Of a DNA stretch of 64,000 bases, positions 11,475 to 23,453 are shown piece after piece. The notes beneath the pieces are model-generated. The model was not told the DNA's origin. It did no database searches and saw only the letters and a list, made by a program, of their open reading frames with translations. Made by a program: the position numbers and the translations under genes. How positions within the stretch are numbered: the first letter of the stretch is position 1; the number at the start of each line of letters is the position of its first letter. The stretch covers positions 5,039,481 to 5,103,480 of the forward strand of contig NC_060111.1 in the NCBI RefSeq assembly GCF_021155765.1. The letters are read 5' to 3'. The stretch is from Diprion similis (taxonomy: Eukaryota > Arthropoda > Insecta > Hymenoptera > Diprionidae).

Positions 11475-12066
11475 AAACCGAAACAAGTCTAGAGTCTCGT
11501 GTGACAAAATGTTAGTTTTTGATGTTTTAAGAGCCCAATCCAAAGGACAGCTCAAAAAAAAAATTTTTAAGAGGTCTCTCTAAATTTAAAAAAATGTCAA
11601 AAATCGTCAAAAAAATTATATTTTCAGTATTTTGTTTGATTTTTAATTCATGTTGTGGTGTATTGTTATCGCTTCTTTCTTACTAAATAAGAGAAAAAAA
11701 TTTATGAAATTTTAATATGAATATTAAAAGGTCGCTCGAAAAGATCTAAAAAAAATGCACAAAAAAATTGAAAAAAAATTATGAGCGACCTTTCAAAATT
11801 GAAATTTTGAACTGAAACTTTCGGAAACATATTTTCTTTTCGTCTATAAAATTATACCGTACCTAGAAGAAAAAATTTAAAAAAAAAAAAATATCGATTT
11901 ACGACGATTTCTGACGTTTTAAAAAATGTGGAGCGACCTCTGAAAATTTTTTTTTTTTCAAACTGTCCTTTGGAGTGGGATCTTAAAACATCAAAAACTA
12001 AAATTTTCTAACACGAGACTCAAAAAAAAAAAAAAAGAAAAGATTGTCGGTTTTTTTGCACCACCC
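11475..12066. repeat. Long nested palindrome, MITE-like
   Basis: The outer arms pair about 11475-11600 with about 11940-12050 in inverted orientation. Shared landmarks are GAGTCTCGTGT, TTAGTTTTTGATGTTTTAAGA, CCAAAGGACAG and an AGAGGTC(G/T)CTC block. A second inner pair is AGGTCGCTC near 11729 and GAGCGACCT near 11783, so the AGGTCGCTC block occurs four times, twice on each strand. The right end reads TTTTTTTGCACCACCCTAA, similar in style to the ACCACCCTA end of the element at 3205-3830. No coding capacity. Confidence 0.75.
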
Positions 12067-13810
12067 TAATGTTTATATATACACATGTATTGAAACTATG
12101 AATTTTCGTGTAGCACCAAAGTAAGATTGCGTGGAGAAGATTATCCAGCCAGATATGTCTGAGCAGCAGGCTCGATTTATCCAAAGCGAGGAGAAACAAG
12201 CTCGCAAAGCATCTCCCAGTGGGCGTATTAAGGTTGAAGGTTGCGGAGCCGTTGAGGGGTTAGTTTTGGTAACAAGCAGGTAAGGTACGCCGTATACGTG
12301 ACACGGTTAGTAAAGCCAATGCCGGCTTTGTTAAGCTTGAATTCGGAGAGCCTTTGATACGTGTACTTGCGCGCTAACTAACCCGACCCGAAAGGCCCGT
12401 TCTACGACTACACGCGATACATTTCCAACTTGCAATTCAATTTCAGCTGGTATATACGTAATTTTAATACCATTGTGGCTTAGTCGTGGAGAGCCATGGA
12501 GAGCCATGAAGAGCCCCGAGACAGAGGGTGACTAACGCAACTCCCCTCCCCCCCGACGAACTCGCCCTCTTCCTTACATGCCGTTCAATTTCGCCTCCTT
12601 CGTACTGTGCAGAGGGTGAGGAGGACACCTGCGAATAGTCGCGAAAATTTCCCGATTTCTAAAGACTTTCAAAGAGACTGCAGAAGAAGATTTTCTGATC
12701 TTAGAAATTGGGAAGTTTTATTTTTGCGATCTCGTTGAAAATGATAATAACTACAAATGTTACGTGTAATTGAATTATATTGTTATTGAATAATCAGGTC
12801 TACTGCTGCTGCTGCTTCAACTTTTTTAGAATTGAAAAAATTAAACGCAAGAACGAATTATTTTTTTCAAAAATTACTGAATGTATGAAATTAAAATAAT
12901 CGATTAAAAGAATTTATTATCAAAAATTATTTCCAAAGTCTTTTAACGATTTTAAACGGTTCTAGAAGGTCAGAAAATAATTCGTAAGATAGTTTATGTC
13001 ATCTTAATATACATCTCTCCAAAAGAACAATAAAGGATGACTTTAATCACATGAAAGTATAGAAAAGTTAGAAATAGTTTCCTGTCATCTGAAAGCTATT
13101 AAGAAAACATTTCAGAAGAAATCATAACCTTTTCATATGCTGAAAAATTTGGTAAACAATTTTATGCATAATTAGTGAAGTTTTCCTCAATTTATAACTC
13201 TGGTAGTATGATAATAATTTTTTATTTTGTTTTGCAAAGCGTGTGACATTGATTTTCAAAATGGCCAATTTTTTCTCTGTAAATTGACGGCAACGAATTT
13301 TGTACAATCAAGTTTTACAACGACAAGAACCCATTTTTCAAATATTCTCCATCAATTTTTCCTGTTTATTTGTCATCGTCTCACCATAACGCGAGCTAAA
13401 GTTCACGTATATAAAGAGGAAAATCTTCGGTGTACAAAGCCCGGTGTCATAACCACTTAGGATCTTGAGAGAGCAAAGATTCTTACCGAGAACGGTAAGC
13501 AGCTTTGACTCATAGAGTGGCCGAGGTTATATCTTTATAAATGGATCCTCTCAGCCTTGATATACGCGGGGTCCATATCGCTCAGCGGATTTGAAAAATT
13601 ATGCCTTTGTTGGCGAAGGCCTCTGCCCTGTATCTTTTCCACCCTGAGGTAACGGTTTTTTTCGTAAAAATGAGAAAAATATTCACCAGCGAAGGCCGCA
13701 TCGGTCATCACTTTTCCCTTATTTCTGCTATTATCAGTTTGATTTGTAATTTCCAGTTTTACTTTTAAATATCTACTCATCTAGGTTCGAACATGTTGAA
13801 CGCGATTTAA
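12067..13810. other. Intergenic stretch, nothing recognised
   Basis: A moderately GC-rich part (12100-12650) with repeated GGAGAGCCATG near 12488-12505 passes into AT-rich sequence. No exon, RNA gene or mobile element was recognised. Confidence 0.45.
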
Positions 13811-13953
13811 TCTAACGAACAATTTGTTTGTTCCAACTTCAGACTGATGCTCTGAAAAAATTAAAGATCGAATTTTAGATTTTTGAAATTAGACGCGCAT
13901 GCGCGGTGCGCGAATATTACAACAATCGATCGATAACGAAATTTCCACTTGAT
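13811..13953 (+). repeat. 143-bp direct repeat, copy 1
   Basis: Matches 14407-14549 at about 126 of 143 positions without gaps, starting TCTAACGAACAATTTG and ending near ATAACGAAATTTCC. The unit contains a GC-palindromic core (GACGCGCATGCGCGGTGCGCG) in AT-rich surroundings. Both flanks differ between copies, so the boundaries are sharp. Family unknown. Confidence 0.8.
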
Positions 13954-14406
13954 TATGAAAATCCACTAAAAAGTCCCGAATATAAATCGAATTTCAAAAT
14001 ACTTTAATCGTTGCTTCACTTCACAGTATGTGGAATACGATTTAACACATGTAATCCAAGGGCATGAAATATTTGGAAATAATTTTTTTCACTTCACATA
14101 GCGAGTAAGAAGATAAACTTCTGAGGAAACTAAATCGATTAAATTTCATCCTGAACGGTTTAGCAACAGAGAATTTATAACTAAAAATCAATGAAGAAAT
14201 TATATCAAGGAACTTACATATGGAGTAGAATTGAAAGCAGCTCGGGAATTGTTGGTGTTTTCGGCTTCCCGCAGAACTGTTAGTGTAAAGTTCGTATCAC
14301 AACTATGACGAATGTTTTTCTTCACTTGATCTGTCTGTGAATCCGTACACTCCACTTTGTCAGCACTCTGAATATTCATTTTATCAATTATTGCACACAC
14401 GGAACA

Positions 14407-14549
14407 TCTAACGAACAATTTGTTTGTCCCAACTTTAGATTGAGGCTTTGAAAAAAATGAAGTTCAAATTTTCGATTTTCGAGATTAGACGCGCACGCGC
14501 GGTGCGCGAATATTACAATTATCGGTCGATAACGAAATTTCCAGTTGAT
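14407..14549 (+). repeat. 143-bp direct repeat, copy 2
   Basis: Second copy of the unit at 13811-13953, same orientation, starts 596 bases apart. Most substitutions are transitions. The CGCGCACGCGCGGTGCGCG core is preserved with one change. The DNA between the copies is unrelated to the unit. Confidence 0.8.
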
Positions 14550-15709
14550 ACAATTTTTGAAGATAAGGTCGTTTACCAAAAACCTCGACTTATATTCAGG
14601 CCAACACGGTATATCGTTTCGATTGTGGTAAAACTTTCACAATATTGTTTGTGTTCTTGTAGGTCTCGAGCTTCTTTCTTTAATCTGGAAATAATGATAA
14701 ACCGTTTGAGAAAGGCTGCTGGACGACAGAAAATAAACGTTGTAGATAGTGAATGTGAGAGATTGTCAACGGTTGGCACGTAGGGTTTCTTCTACTCTTG
14801 TTATCCCAAAAAGTACCCTGCATTTTTACCATAAAACCAATATCGAACATGTAACTTCGTCGTTCCGGCCTTACCATTAACAGATACAGACCATTCAGTT
14901 AAGCAAAACTTGATATTTTTAAAAATTGTAAAATAAAAATTATACATTTATATAATAATATTTTTCTTACGGTACACTAAACTGCGACATTTATTTTTAA
15001 ACACCAAAGAATACATAACACCACAAAAGCAGTTTCAATACGTTAATATCGTAATTATTATTTCATCGGACGTGTATATTTGATATTTCAAATCCTACGA
15101 CACATTTATACGTAAATAGTTTGATCTGACAAAGAGAATTTCCATAACTTGATTTAAATTTCAATGCACTGTCATATTCATCCTTTTTCGCAATGTTAAC
15201 GGTAATTTGTTTGTCAAAAACTGATTCGACGCTTATTATTACTTTTCATCCCCATCAAGCTGTTTACGGTTCGGAGACATTCTCATTATTAGTTTTATCA
15301 CATTCCACAGCAAACCCTGATCAATTACATATTTACTTTTTTTATTACCCCTATTTAATGGTAAACAGAGAAGTCCAAAATACATCGCCCCGAATGTGCC
15401 GATACTAGGATTGATGAGAAATTATTACACATATGTTGATGAAAATCGGTAGCTTTGTTCGATATTGTTAGTCGCCTACCAATCTATTGCCTAACACAAC
15501 AATTCATAATTATAATTGATTTTCAATTACATAGAAATACATTTTTTCAAAATAGAGACGAATACAGATTCACGATAAACTGGATTTAATATTCAGATGT
15601 AAACCCCGCTATGCCTATAAAAAAAAAAAAAAAGATCAGACAGTAATTTCGCATTATCTGACATTGTTTCATAGACGAGATAGACAAGTTTAAGTAAATT
15701 CGGTCATTT
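14550..15709 (-). other. Probable Vha100-1 3-prime UTR and downstream DNA
   Basis: No coding exon. On the minus strand, AATAAA polyadenylation signals occur at 15341-15346 (about 370 bases after the Vha100-1 stop) and 14990-14995. Either could end the transcript. Confidence 0.4.
15341..15346 (-). terminator. Candidate polyadenylation signal of Vha100-1
   Basis: AATAAA on the minus strand (TTTATT on plus), the nearest canonical signal after the stop at 15710-15712. A second lies at 14990-14995. Confidence 0.4.
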
Positions 15710-18700
15710 CTAATCTTCTGTTGTTGCTTGTGCAGTGTCTAATATTATTTCAAACGAGAACGGTGTGAAACTGTATCCAAGTCCACTGTAGAATTTGCTC
15801 TGGAACTCCACCCTGAAGACGAATAAAATAAATTATTGAATAAATTTTATCAGAGGATGATGGTTTTTCTTTGGAACTTTTAACAAATGGTAACTTACCA
15901 GTGAAGACGCAACGTGTGGAGGAAAGCAGATAACCCTTCCATCAAAACTAGGATGCCGACAGTCAGAACTGCCCAAACGGCGAATGCGGCCCACAATATT
16001 ATACCGCCTACGTAACCTTCTTGTGCTAATCCCCTTCGCAACACCATGTCCCAAAGTACCTCAGACAGTTCTGAAAAGTTAAAAAAAAAATAATAGTGCG
16101 AATTTAAAAATAAAATCACGTAGCACAGATTTGTACACCAAATGTTCAGAAGATTTGGTAAAAAAAAAGTCAGTCTTTATAGTTGATTACTTACGTGCAT
16201 GAGCAAGTGACAAAGCCCAAAGTCGAAGGTAGGAAGCAGTGTGCGACACGCTACCAAGGACGTATTCAATGGTGTGGATTCCCTGATGAATCCATACCTC
16301 GGACATGTCTTCTTCCTCTTCACCGTGTCCACCCTGGACGGCGGGAGCATTTGCCGCTGCAGCCCCAGGCGCCCCTTCTACATCTCCGTTTTCAGTCCCA
16401 TGATTGTTCAACTGCGGCAACAAAGAGTACGAATAAAATAAGAATTAGAATACAAGTTAAGACATGTGAATGTGAAGTAAATGTTAATAATATAAACCTG
16501 ATAGTGTTGCCTCTTGTTGCTGCGCATGATCAGAACTGGTTTAACTATCAGCATCCAGGGAACGCAGAGTAGCGCAATAATGACTAAAAGTTTTTGCAGA
16601 ATGCCTTGTCCGGCATACATCCAATCGTCGCAGCCTTGCACTGTTGGAGTATCTTTGAAGAGAATCATGTTAATGAAAGTGATGAGTACCGAGGGAGCGC
16701 AATACGACGAGTATCTGATATCTGAAATATGAAACAATTACAATATTTAGTCCTCTAAACATCATTAACGGTGTAAATTTATCGAGTGTTCATTTCATAG
16801 AATAAAACGTACCAGACGCAGGTCCGTATTTTACCCACTTGATGAACATAAGGATGACCATGTACAGGAAAAGGAAAACCAGGAAAACTACTTGGGGTAT
16901 AAAGAGGGCAAAGATGTTTTCAATTTTTTTGAAGTAAAGGTAATTCCACAGGCCAACAGAAACGCCGAATAACATATGAATGATACCGATGATTATAGAG
17001 ATCTTCATTTTGTAGGAGTTGAAAAATATAATTTTGTTTTCAGCCAACTGCCAGATTGGATCCATCCCAAATGGATAAGGAGTTTGGTTGTAATCTGAAC
17101 TGTTCGGATTTAATTGCAACACCGAGCTATCTTGAAGTGTACTGATATTGTAATTGGAGGACCAATATGATCCGAATATGTTCAAAGATTTCGAGAAAAC
17201 ATCATTGTAAATTAGACCTGTGTAGATAGAAAACAAGCCCATAAGGAAGACAATGTAACGACCAGCAAAGAATATATTCCAGATTTCGTTGTCAGATTTT
17301 TGAGCAGCGAGAGGCTTTTCCTTCAGCACCATCCAACCGGCAAATAGAAACATAAGAAGTCCGTGGCCAGAGTCACCAAACATGACAGCAAATAAGAATG
17401 GGAAAGTGATTATAGTGTAAGGGGCAGGATTCATTTCTCTGTACGAGGCAACACCATATGCATCGATCAATGCTTGGAAGCCCTTTGTGAATTTGTTTGT
17501 TCGATTGTATGTCGGCGGGTCCTCAAACGTCTGCATACGATTCAAAATCGGAGGTACGGAACTTCCGCTGCGTTCCTGGAAAAATTCAGTCATCAGATTT
17601 GCCGATGTAAGAACTCGTTAGGAGTCACCCTGAATAATTTTTCAGACATCTTTTTGAAAGTCTATAATTTGACAAATGCCAAACAATTTGTGCAAATAAC
17701 TCTTTATTTGTATGAAAAATTGAGAGATTTTACGTAAATAACACCAGAGAGTAAACGATTGATTTAATAAATCAAGTTATATACGTACAGTTCCACGACG
17801 CAAAGCTAGTTGAATAGTCTCGATATCCAATACCGGAACCCAGCATTCGGCTATTAAACACTTCTGGGTAACATCCAAATTGAACAAGTTGAGAGTGTGG
17901 TAGATGGCTTTGATCTTTCGCACTTTTACAAACCAATTCTTTATATTCTTAGCAGCAGCTACCAAGACTCGGTGTCGATGATCTTGCGTTTGGCCGAGAA
18001 CCTGGGGAAAAAAAAACGTTCTAACTTTCGAAATGGATCTCCAATGATATGCTATGACTACGATAATGGAATAGCGAAGTATTAAAACTACAATAGTCGG
18101 ATCAAAACACGAGTGTTCAAATCCAGGTGTGAGATGACGTACCGTGTTTAAATCTTCAATACGTGTAGTAACACCCATTGCCATTTGACGGCGGTCAGCT
18201 GGCGCCTCAGGACAAGGATAAAGAGTGGCACGGAAACCTTCGCATATTTTCTTGACACGAGTTTTCAGCTGGTCACCTTGGAAGAATATGATGAAAACCG
18301 ACTTGAACACTTGGTCACTCTGTAAAAAACATATTAGATTTTCAGAAGGAGACTTAATGGCTATTCTTGCATACTTGAACATAGTTTTATAACTTTTGTA
18401 CTCACTGAGGATGGATCTTCAAGCGGGCTCTCAATTTCAGCCTGACGTAGGAAAACATTTCCACGACAAGCACGCCACAACATGCGTTCAAACGCAGGTA
18501 TGCGTTCTCTGAGAATAACTCCAGCGACGAAACTATTCATCAAGAATTAAATTTGAAACATACATATGACAGAATAATTTGAGGAAATATGTAAACATAC
18601 AGGGCCTATCTATGGATTTAGATAACGTTATTAGTAACTTTTAGTTTGCTTGGTGTTCATAGAAAATATTTTCCAAATAAATTCAATCGTGGTGCAATAC

Positions 18701-21700
18701 ACAGGACAGCGCTGTTCCTGGTAGAGAATAAATGAATTTTCTGTCTAACGATAAGTAAATTTTGATTTAGTTTTTGAAAAATATTTTGCTACATAAAGAG
18801 TTTTGCACAATAATCTCTAATATTTTATTCACAAAATACACGTAAGTGTTAAAGGAAACAAATGAAAATATATAATATGTAACGATGTCAGTTACAGATA
18901 CGATATTTTCAAGTTTCAATCCTATTGTTGATTATTCAATAGGTATACACACGAGAGCAAAAAATATTGTATGTATACATTTGTTTTTTTGTAGAGCGCA
19001 TGTGAACTTACTACGGCAGCAATATACAAATCTGTCTCGCATAAATCAAAAGAGTTAAAAATAAAAGAAGATAAATCATATCGTAGTTGATGTAAAGAAC
19101 AATGTAAGTCGATGTGATTCAATACTGATTTAACGAAAAGTTTTCAACATCCATTTGAATGACAGGAATATGAAATAACTCAAATATTTATGAGGAGACC
19201 ATGTCGAATTGTGTATAACAGCAGGACGATGATTCTTGCAGCCATGGTCGCTTACATACCTTGGAAGATTTTTAGTTCTTCTTGACAATTTTTTATTATA
19301 AATTATACAATATGATGGACTTTCAAAAGACAACAATAACACTCAGACAAAACAACGGCAAACCAAACACTTGCAGCTATTACGTGATATGAGAAGAGCA
19401 TTGTTTAATGAGCATTGCCAGATTATTCGAGTTGTTCAGCTTCTGTTTAGTGTTTGAGGTGTTCAGTATAATAGAATAGAATATTGATAAAGATTTTACT
19501 AAAGGATGGTAGGAATTGCTTTTCACAAATTCCAACAACATGATATAATGCAAACCACACAAATCTCATATTCTTAATTGTACTTTATTTAGGTAATAAA
19601 TATCAATGTTATTCGGACGTTTTTTACTTCAGAATAGATAAATAATCAATCTATGATTTCATGATAAACAAAGAAGCTTGAAAAAATGAGAGAAAAAAAT
19701 TAAAACAATAACTGTTGAGGAAACTATTTGTATATTGTCTGCTGTCTTCGGGAGTAAAATAGTACTTATTGTTGTTAGTATAACTGCAGGTATGCTACAT
19801 TCTACAGTATAATTTACGTATTATTTCGAAGAGGGGAAAAGGTAATTTGATAATTTAAGGTTGCTTATTTTTTCATTTTTATGTTTTTGTTCCGTTCAAA
19901 TTGTTCAGGATTTCTTCGAGAAAGGATAGATAGCATTCCATAGGCAGGCAGAAGTCCACGAGTGCAAATCCCAAGGCATAAGAAAGTAAAGTCATAAGAT
20001 ACTACCATAAAATTTTACGACTATAGAATGCTAAAAGAGGAGGAGTTTAGCACAATATCAACAATCTATTTCGTTAGATAAAAATAACTAAATAGATTTT
20101 ATACTTTTTGATATAAAGAATGCACCATCTGAGCTAGTATAAAATCCAAAAACTAGCCTTTCGTAAGACCAATACTACGTGTATATTAATACTATTTCTG
20201 AAAATTTATCAATGACAAAAAAAAACTGTACATCATCGAAGACGTTGATTCCAAATAGTTTGAAGCATCCGAAAGAGAGCAGATTGCAAGCCAGATAATT
20301 TTACAGAAAATTATGTACCGGTTTCAGAGTATCTAAATGAACGATATAAGGTGTATATTCACAGTTCGTTTTTGGAGTCTAAAACTAAAATCTTGGCATA
20401 TACGATGAGCTCGCAGCGATATAGATGAAAGTGAAGTAAAAGACATAATGAAATTTGATGTGTTAATAATGTGCTCTGTGAATAACTAAAGTAGGAGTGT
20501 TTGTATCATACTAGCATCGATATTAGAAATAGGACGGAGTGTAACTAGTCGAGGAGGCATCTAGGTACGTACCCCAGCTGTACAGGACCGAGGGTAGACT
20601 GGCGGGCGATATTATCGTCACTAATCAGTGCACGTGTCATGGACTCGGTGGGATTCAAGCCAGCGTGCTCTTGCTGACGACACAACAGACAAGACACAAC
20701 CACATTAGCACACTGTATACGACCACAATGCTTAAACGCCACTCTGCCTCGATACGGGTGTTTGGCGTTCATTGTGCTGGTATCACTGAAGGTACTCTTT
20801 GCATCTTACAGCTTACATTTTCTACTTAGCCGTTGTCAAAGGGTAATGAATTGTATTGGAAAGAAGTTTGCTTCAAAAAAGTTTTCAAAAGTTAGAATCT
20901 AGATATATTCTTTAATATTGTCAGAGTTGACGGTCCAATATTATCTGGCACAAGCTGTGCGTTTTGACTTGTGAGGATTTACCGAAAAACGCCTCCACGT
21001 GGTAAACTGATAAAAATGTGTAGACGAAGTGACAAATAGCAAGAAAACTGATTATCTATACGTGAGGTGTAAAGTGCGTTTGTATTCTTCAACAAAAAAA
21101 GAAAAAGGAAGGAAATACTTTGGATGCAAATGGTTATTATTCGATCATTGATAAGTTCAACACTTGGATGCTTCCGTAATAATTTTATCACAACAAGCGA
21201 TATCTCCCGACGTATATGTGATTTAATGATACAGAATGACGCCTCAAGATGTAAGAGAGTATTTCAATGCCATTGCGCTTGATCCAAATATGAATTGCCA
21301 TTTTTATTGCTGCAATAAACTTGAAACTCATAGCCAGTCAGAAATTTTCCATCGTGTGCCACGTCTTGGGTGATACATTTCCGATATAACGGTAGACGTT
21401 AAAAAAATACTATTTCAGTACGTAAGCTGCAATTCTTATTTGATTCAATATTAATAGAGACTTCACAAAATGTACTAGATTGTTTTTTTATTATTTTCCA
21501 ATTAATTATTATTTATTAAAAATTTTTACGCCAACTTTCAATCAAATAATTCAACAATAATAACATCAGCTATACAAAGTGAGTGTGTTGGAGACTGTGT
21601 TATAGAGTTTTCTATTGAAGTGTGTATACACCTGTAAATTATACATACATACACCATGTAGTGTGCGTATGATTTGTACATTGCCTAAAAAAAAAATTTT

Positions 21701-23422
21701 TTTTAAATACATTTTTTATCTCGGTTATTGTTTCTGGTATGAGTAATGATGTGTATGGTACATGAATATAAGAGGGGTAAGCATATAAAAAAATAGCACA
21801 GAGCAACACAAATCCAACGGTCAAGCAACATGCAGATTGTTCGTCGGGGTTGTGGAATTTAAGCGGTAGTTAATTTTCTTAGATCTACTCGGTGTTAATC
21901 AGTAAAACGTGAAGCTGACTTTTCTTGTCGATAACTTGAGAGAACAGACTTAACGATACTGCAAATTGTCCTGCTTGCCAATTTGGTAAATTACAATTAT
22001 TGTAAATCTAAGAAAATTAACAAAGAACAAAGCTGGTGCTGCTAAATGGCAGTGTTAAAAGAAATAGATGTTCATACATACCCATGGCCACACCATCATC
22101 ATTTTAATGTTATTCACATGACATGTCTCTGCATGTTTAATCTGAGTAATAAATTTGTCGTATCGTCGCGCAGGGGCGATAAATAGAAGATATAAAATAA
22201 AAATGAAAAAAAAAAATTAACAAATAACATTAAAATTTCTTCTCAAAGCGAGCAACAACTTCATCTTAACAAGAAATCATTATTAATAATTTCACAAGAT
22301 TCTTTACTCGCACCTAATTCGTATTAAAAAATAAAAAAATAAAGTAGACACTTCTTATTTCTTTTTTTCAATTGGTAACAAATAAACAAAATGTTATTCT
22401 CAACAATTAATAGCCAACAGTCGCGGTTGTCTTTCAATAGCATCAATAATTGTCAAAGCATTTTTAAACTGCATTTTATTTCAGGCTTCATAATATTTTA
22501 TTTCAGGCTTTACAAGCCAAATGAACCATTTCTGAAATTAAGCGGCAACCATTTTCATTTCAAATCATTATTTAGGTCGTTATTTATTATTTATCTGATG
22601 ATACTCATTCAACGCCTGGCTGGCGTACAAGCAGAAAGGAAAGTTGAGGCTCCGCGCCTTCGGAATTTGTTCACTTGAACAATTCCATGGCAAAGTTGAG
22701 TTTTCGAAAAGATAATATTCAACCTTTTGCCTCGATCACAAGTCTACAGAGTAAAATGTAATACGTATTGCTCATCAAGTTTTCCACACATTATCTCACC
22801 GAACGTTCAAAGTTTGTGTTCTGATAAATGAGGTAAATAATTCTAAAGAGAGAAGAGAGATTTCAATTTTTCCCTAAATTTCTAACAAAAATGGTCACAT
22901 ATTATTTTTAGGGTAGTTATGTTGGCATGAAATACCTCATAAATTCTATCAGATATGTATTATAAATACTAATTATGAACCTGACGAAAGATCGGAAATA
23001 TCAAATGTACGACATTACATTAGCAATAATGGAATATTTTCAATAATGAATCAATAATCAGTGCTATAATTATCATATCTGATTATTGGATTTGTAAGAT
23101 AAAATTTCACAGATAAGAATAACGAGAGTACAGAAGTGAAGATAAAAGTGGTCGATTATAACGAGACTTAATTTGAAAAGATACGAACAATATGCTGATT
23201 AGGTTGCGTCAATCAAATTAAAATTTCAATCTATTGCAATTTGAAATATATCTCACTTGTACAAAGTGATTTTTATGATTATATTTGAAAAATATCATCT
23301 CGTTTCCTGTTAATCGCAGCTAATAATGCCTTAACAATTATGAATATTTGATTACAGATATATTTTTGTAGCATTGGGAATATTGTTTTACAGCTGCAGG
23401 CAGACATTGAGCATGAAGAGTG

Positions 23423-23453
<31 letters not shown>

